Assembly (NCBI GenBank): GCA_017306865.1
Contig: JAFKHH010000012.1
Coordinates: 434,001 to 498,000, forward strand
Length of the DNA stretch: 64,000 bases
Source of the DNA: Filimonas sp.
GTDB lineage: Bacteria > Bacteroidota > Bacteroidia > Chitinophagales > Chitinophagaceae
Direction: 5' to 3'
Below, in pieces: positions 61,372 through 64,000 of the stretch. Position 1 is the first letter of the stretch. Every line of letters begins with the position of its first letter. Below the pieces are notes generated by a model. The model did no database searches and was not told where the DNA came from. It was given only the letters and a program-made list of their open reading frames with translations. A program made the translations under genes and the position numbers.

Positions 61372-63819
61372 ATGAGAAAAATAGTAACCCTTGTAATCCT
61401 GCTGCTTTGCTGCGCGTGGACTGTAAATGCACAGCAGGTTTCCGGGCTGGTAAATGACGCAGACGCAAAGCCCGTAGCTAACGCAACCGTTTCTTTATTA
61501 AACGTAAAAGACTCTTCTGTAGCGAAATACAACGTAACTGATAAAGAAGGGCACTTCATCTTCAAAACTGTAAAAGCTGGCAAATACATCCTCGAAGTAT
61601 CTTTTGTAGGATACCTGAAATCTTATTCAGCCCCTTTTGAAGTAACGACTAAGCCGGTAGAATTACCATTGACAGTGATCAACAAACCTTCAGCAGACCT
61701 GAAAGGTGTGGTGGTTACTGCAAAAAAACCAATGGTGGAAGTAAAAGCAGACAAAACAATTGTAAACGTGGAAAACAGCATTAACGCTGTAGGAAACGAT
61801 GCATTGGAACTACTGCGCAAATCTCCGGGTGTAATGGTAGACAAAGATGATAACCTGAGCGTAGCCGGTAAAAACGGCGTACAGGTATATATAGATGGCA
61901 AGCCATCTCCTTTGTCTGGTAAAGACCTTAGTGAATACCTGAAAACATTACAATCAAACCAGATCGAAGCGATCGAGATCATTACCAATCCTTCTGCAAA
62001 ATATGATGCGGCTGGTAATGCAGGTATCATCAACATCCGTTTAAAAAAGAATAAAGCTTTTGGAACCAACGGTTCTCTCACCGGCGGATACAACATTGGT
62101 ACTTATGCTAAATACAATGTTGGCGGAGCGATCAACCACAGGGATAAAAAAGTGAACCTGTTTGGTAATTACAACTACAACAACAGCCGGAACGAAAACT
62201 TCATTAACCTGTACAGGACAATGAGTGACACGGCATTTGACCAGCACTCTGTAATGACTACCAATAGCCAGAGCCACAACTTTAAAGCAGGTATGGACTA
62301 CTATGCTACAAGGTTCAGCACATTTGGCGTAATGGTGAATGGCAATATTGGCGAGAGCAATACCCAAATGAACAGTAACACTTACATAAGCTATATTCCA
62401 ACAAATGCTTATGTAAAGAAGAATCTGGCGAACAACGAAATAGATGGTAACCGTAAAAATATCAATCCTAACCTGAATTACCGTTTTGCCGATACATCAG
62501 GCCATGAGTTGAATATAGATGCGGACTATGGCTGGTACAGGATCAGGTCAAACCAGTTACAGCCAAACCTTACATTGAACCCCTCAGATGTATTGCTGGA
62601 TAAAACCGTGTACAACATGTTGGCGCCGGCAGATATTGACATCTACTCACTGAAAGGTGATTATGAGCAGAATTTTAAGAAAGGCCGTTTAGGTTTAGGC
62701 TTTAAAACATCATACACAAACAGTGATAACGATTTCCAGCGTTTCAACGTGTTTGACAATGGTAAGTTCAAAGACACATCACGCAGCAACAAGTTTGACT
62801 ATAAAGAAAACATCAATGCTGCTTATGCAAACTATAACCGCCAGTTCAAAGGCTTTATGGTACAGGTAGGTTTGCGTGTTGAAAATACAAATGCAGAAGG
62901 TAAATCTACCGGCTATAAACAAGCTGGCAGCCAGTGGGTGCCTTTTGACTCCTCTTTCAAACGTAACTATACAGACCTGTTCCCTAGTGCAGCCATCACA
63001 TTCAACAAGAATGTAAAAAGCCAATGGACAGTTACCTATAGCAGGCGTATAGACAGACCGGCTTACCAGGATCTGAATCCATTTGAGTTCCAGTTGGATA
63101 AATACACTTTCCAGAGAGGTAACACTGAGTTAAAGCCACAATACACAAACAGCATTGGCTTGACGCACATGTACAAATACTTCCTTACAACTACATTGAA
63201 CTATAGCCACGTAAGCGATGTGTTTGCTCAATTAGTAGATACAGCGGGTAAAAACCAGTCATTTATCTCTAAGAAAAATCTGGCAAACCAGGATGTGGTT
63301 AGCTTAAATATCAGTGCGCCGGTACAAATAAAATGGTATAGTGGTTTCTTCAACGTAAACTCTAACTATTCCCACTATAGCGCAAACTTCGGCCCGGGCA
63401 GGCAGGTAAATGTAGATGCCTTCAATGTGAACATCTATGCACAGAACTCTTTCAAACTGTCTAAAACGGTAACAGGCGAGATCAGTGGCTTCTATACCTC
63501 ACCTTCTATCTGGCAGGGTACGTTCAAAAGCAAAGCAATGTGGAGCATGGATGCAGGTGTACAAAAGTCAATCCTGAAAGGCAAAGCAAATATCAAAGCA
63601 TCTGTAAGCGATATCTTCCTGACCATGCGCTGGAAAGCGACAAGTGATTTTGCAGGACAATATATCAATGCAAATGGTGGATGGGAAAGCCGCTTGTTCA
63701 AACTGAACTTCACATACCGCTTCGGTAGCAACCAGGTAAAAGCTGCACGCCAGCGTAAAACTGCTGCTGATGAGGAAGGCAAACGCGTAGGTTCACAAGG
63801 CGGTGGGTTAGGAAACTAA
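61372..63819 (+). CDS. Outer-membrane beta-barrel receptor, CarboxypepD_reg-like N-domain
   Basis: An 815-residue outer-membrane protein of the TonB-receptor-like OMP_b-brl_3 family. The signal peptide ends NAQQVSG. A CarboxypepD_reg-like domain covers residues 22-110 (SGLVNDADAKPVANATVSLLNV, YILEVSFVGYLKSY). The plug is NAVGNDALELLRKSPGVMVDKDDNLSVAGKNGVQVYIDGKPS, with IEIITNPSAKYDAAGNAGIINI. The barrel ends LFKLNFTYRFGSNQ, followed by a short basic tail. Its ligand is unknown. The gene stands alone with no SusD partner and no PHO-like repeats. Confidence 0.88.
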   Translation: MRKIVTLVILLLCCAWTVNAQQVSGLVNDADAKPVANATVSLLNVKDSSVAKYNVTDKEGHFIFKTVKAGKYILEVSFVGYLKSYSAPFEVTTKPVELPLTVINKPSADLKGVVVTAKKPMVEVKADKTIVNVENSINAVGNDALELLRKSPGVMVDKDDNLSVAGKNGVQVYIDGKPSPLSGKDLSEYLKTLQSNQIEAIEIITNPSAKYDAAGNAGIINIRLKKNKAFGTNGSLTGGYNIGTYAKYNVGGAINHRDKKVNLFGNYNYNNSRNENFINLYRTMSDTAFDQHSVMTTNSQSHNFKAGMDYYATRFSTFGVMVNGNIGESNTQMNSNTYISYIPTNAYVKKNLANNEIDGNRKNINPNLNYRFADTSGHELNIDADYGWYRIRSNQLQPNLTLNPSDVLLDKTVYNMLAPADIDIYSLKGDYEQNFKKGRLGLGFKTSYTNSDNDFQRFNVFDNGKFKDTSRSNKFDYKENINAAYANYNRQFKGFMVQVGLRVENTNAEGKSTGYKQAGSQWVPFDSSFKRNYTDLFPSAAITFNKNVKSQWTVTYSRRIDRPAYQDLNPFEFQLDKYTFQRGNTELKPQYTNSIGLTHMYKYFLTTTLNYSHVSDVFAQLVDTAGKNQSFISKKNLANQDVVSLNISAPVQIKWYSGFFNVNSNYSHYSANFGPGRQVNVDAFNVNIYAQNSFKLSKTVTGEISGFYTSPSIWQGTFKSKAMWSMDAGVQKSILKGKANIKASVSDIFLTMRWKATSDFAGQYINANGGWESRLFKLNFTYRFGSNQVKAARQRKTAADEEGKRVGSQGGGLGN

Positions 63820-63860
63820 TCAAGTACGAAGAACGAAATACCAGGTACAAAGTAGATAAT

Positions 63861-63890
63861 AAAAGCCCGGCAATATGCCGGGCTTTTTCT
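63861..63890 (+). terminator. Rho-independent terminator after outer-membrane receptor
   Basis: A perfect 12-bp GC-rich stem, AAAAGCCCGGCA with TGCCGGGCTTTT, loop ATA, followed by TTCTTT. It is 41 bp after the stop. Confidence 0.9.
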
Positions 63891-63940
63891 TTGCGTGCTT
63901 TGCGATACTTTGTGCCTTTGCGTGAAACCTTTAACAAAAG
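63889..63940. repeat. Word repeat CTTTGCGTG / CTTTGCGTGAAACC
   Basis: CTTTGCGTGC, TTTGCGATACTTTGTGCC and TTTGCGTGAAACC in a row. It matches the tract at 16655-16732 closely, including the ending CGTGAAACC. The last 60 bases of the window show GGAATTCC and TCCATATGGA palindromes but no gene. Confidence 0.65.
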
Positions 63941-64000
63941 CTAAATCAAATATGGCACAAGTTTGGAATTCCATATGGAAACTTGATGCCGCATGAAAAA

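Noticed and set aside
1-64000. tRNA, rRNA, insertion sequences, prophage
   Set aside because: No cloverleaf, rRNA segment, transposase, integrase or phage structural gene was seen on either strand.

Overview
The window looks like a chromosomal segment of a Bacteroidota bacterium, most likely of the Chitinophagaceae/Sphingobacteriia type. The reasons are: CarboxypepD_reg-domain TonB-dependent receptors, an Oar-like receptor, a GldA-type ABC ATPase, an ECF sigma factor followed by an anti-sigma-like protein and a Spy-like protein, many lipoproteins, moderate GC, and promoter -7 boxes of the form TAnnTTTG. No tRNA, rRNA, insertion sequence, prophage or CRISPR array was seen, and the genes read as an intact core chromosome. 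This placement comes from gene families and not from a marker-gene comparison.

Layout. 1-8.1 kb: tail of a COG3014-like tetratricopeptide protein, a PaaE-type flavin/2Fe-2S reductase with a TetR regulator, a PfkB kinase, an M13 metallopeptidase lipoprotein and asd. 8.6-17.5 kb: a YjbR protein, a TPM-domain membrane protein, a DUF2461 protein, gldA, a small membrane protein beside an MHS-family transporter, divergent acs, and an orphan lipoprotein. 17.9-23.3 kb: two peptide transporters (OPT and POT families) and purD. 23.4-31 kb: a periplasmic TPR protein and the cell-shape cluster mreB-mreC-mreD-mrdA-rodA. 31-36 kb: a metallo-beta-lactamase-fold hydrolase, the ECF sigma/anti-sigma operon, a stand-alone C-terminal transketolase half and galE.

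36.4-49.7 kb is the most interesting region. It holds a DUF47-Pit phosphate transporter operon, two TonB-dependent receptors, a beta-helix-like lipoprotein, a barrel-like lipoprotein, and a PhoB/PhoR-like two-component pair. Both receptor genes are preceded by arrays of contiguous 11-bp direct repeats carrying TAACA/TAAyA. In both, the last repeat sits exactly 5 bp upstream of a -7-like hexamer, which is the architecture of PHO boxes. I infer a phosphate-starvation TonB regulon; the substrate is unproven.

49.8-64 kb: a 730-residue secreted protein with a possible clan-CD cysteine-peptidase-like C-terminus, a glyoxalase-II-like hydrolase, a 1139-residue outer-membrane protein (degenerate metallopeptidase domain, PD40 repeats, Omp85-like barrel), a GH63-like glycosidase, an unknown secreted protein, an amidase lipoprotein and a third outer-membrane receptor.

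Across the whole window the gaps between genes are filled with imperfect hairpins built from short reiterated words (for example ATTGTTTAATGG, GTTTCAAAGTTTCA, CGTGAATCGTGA, AAGGTATAAGG). Each word family recurs at several distant sites, usually with the reverse-complemented word on the other arm. They are described as repeats and as a finding.
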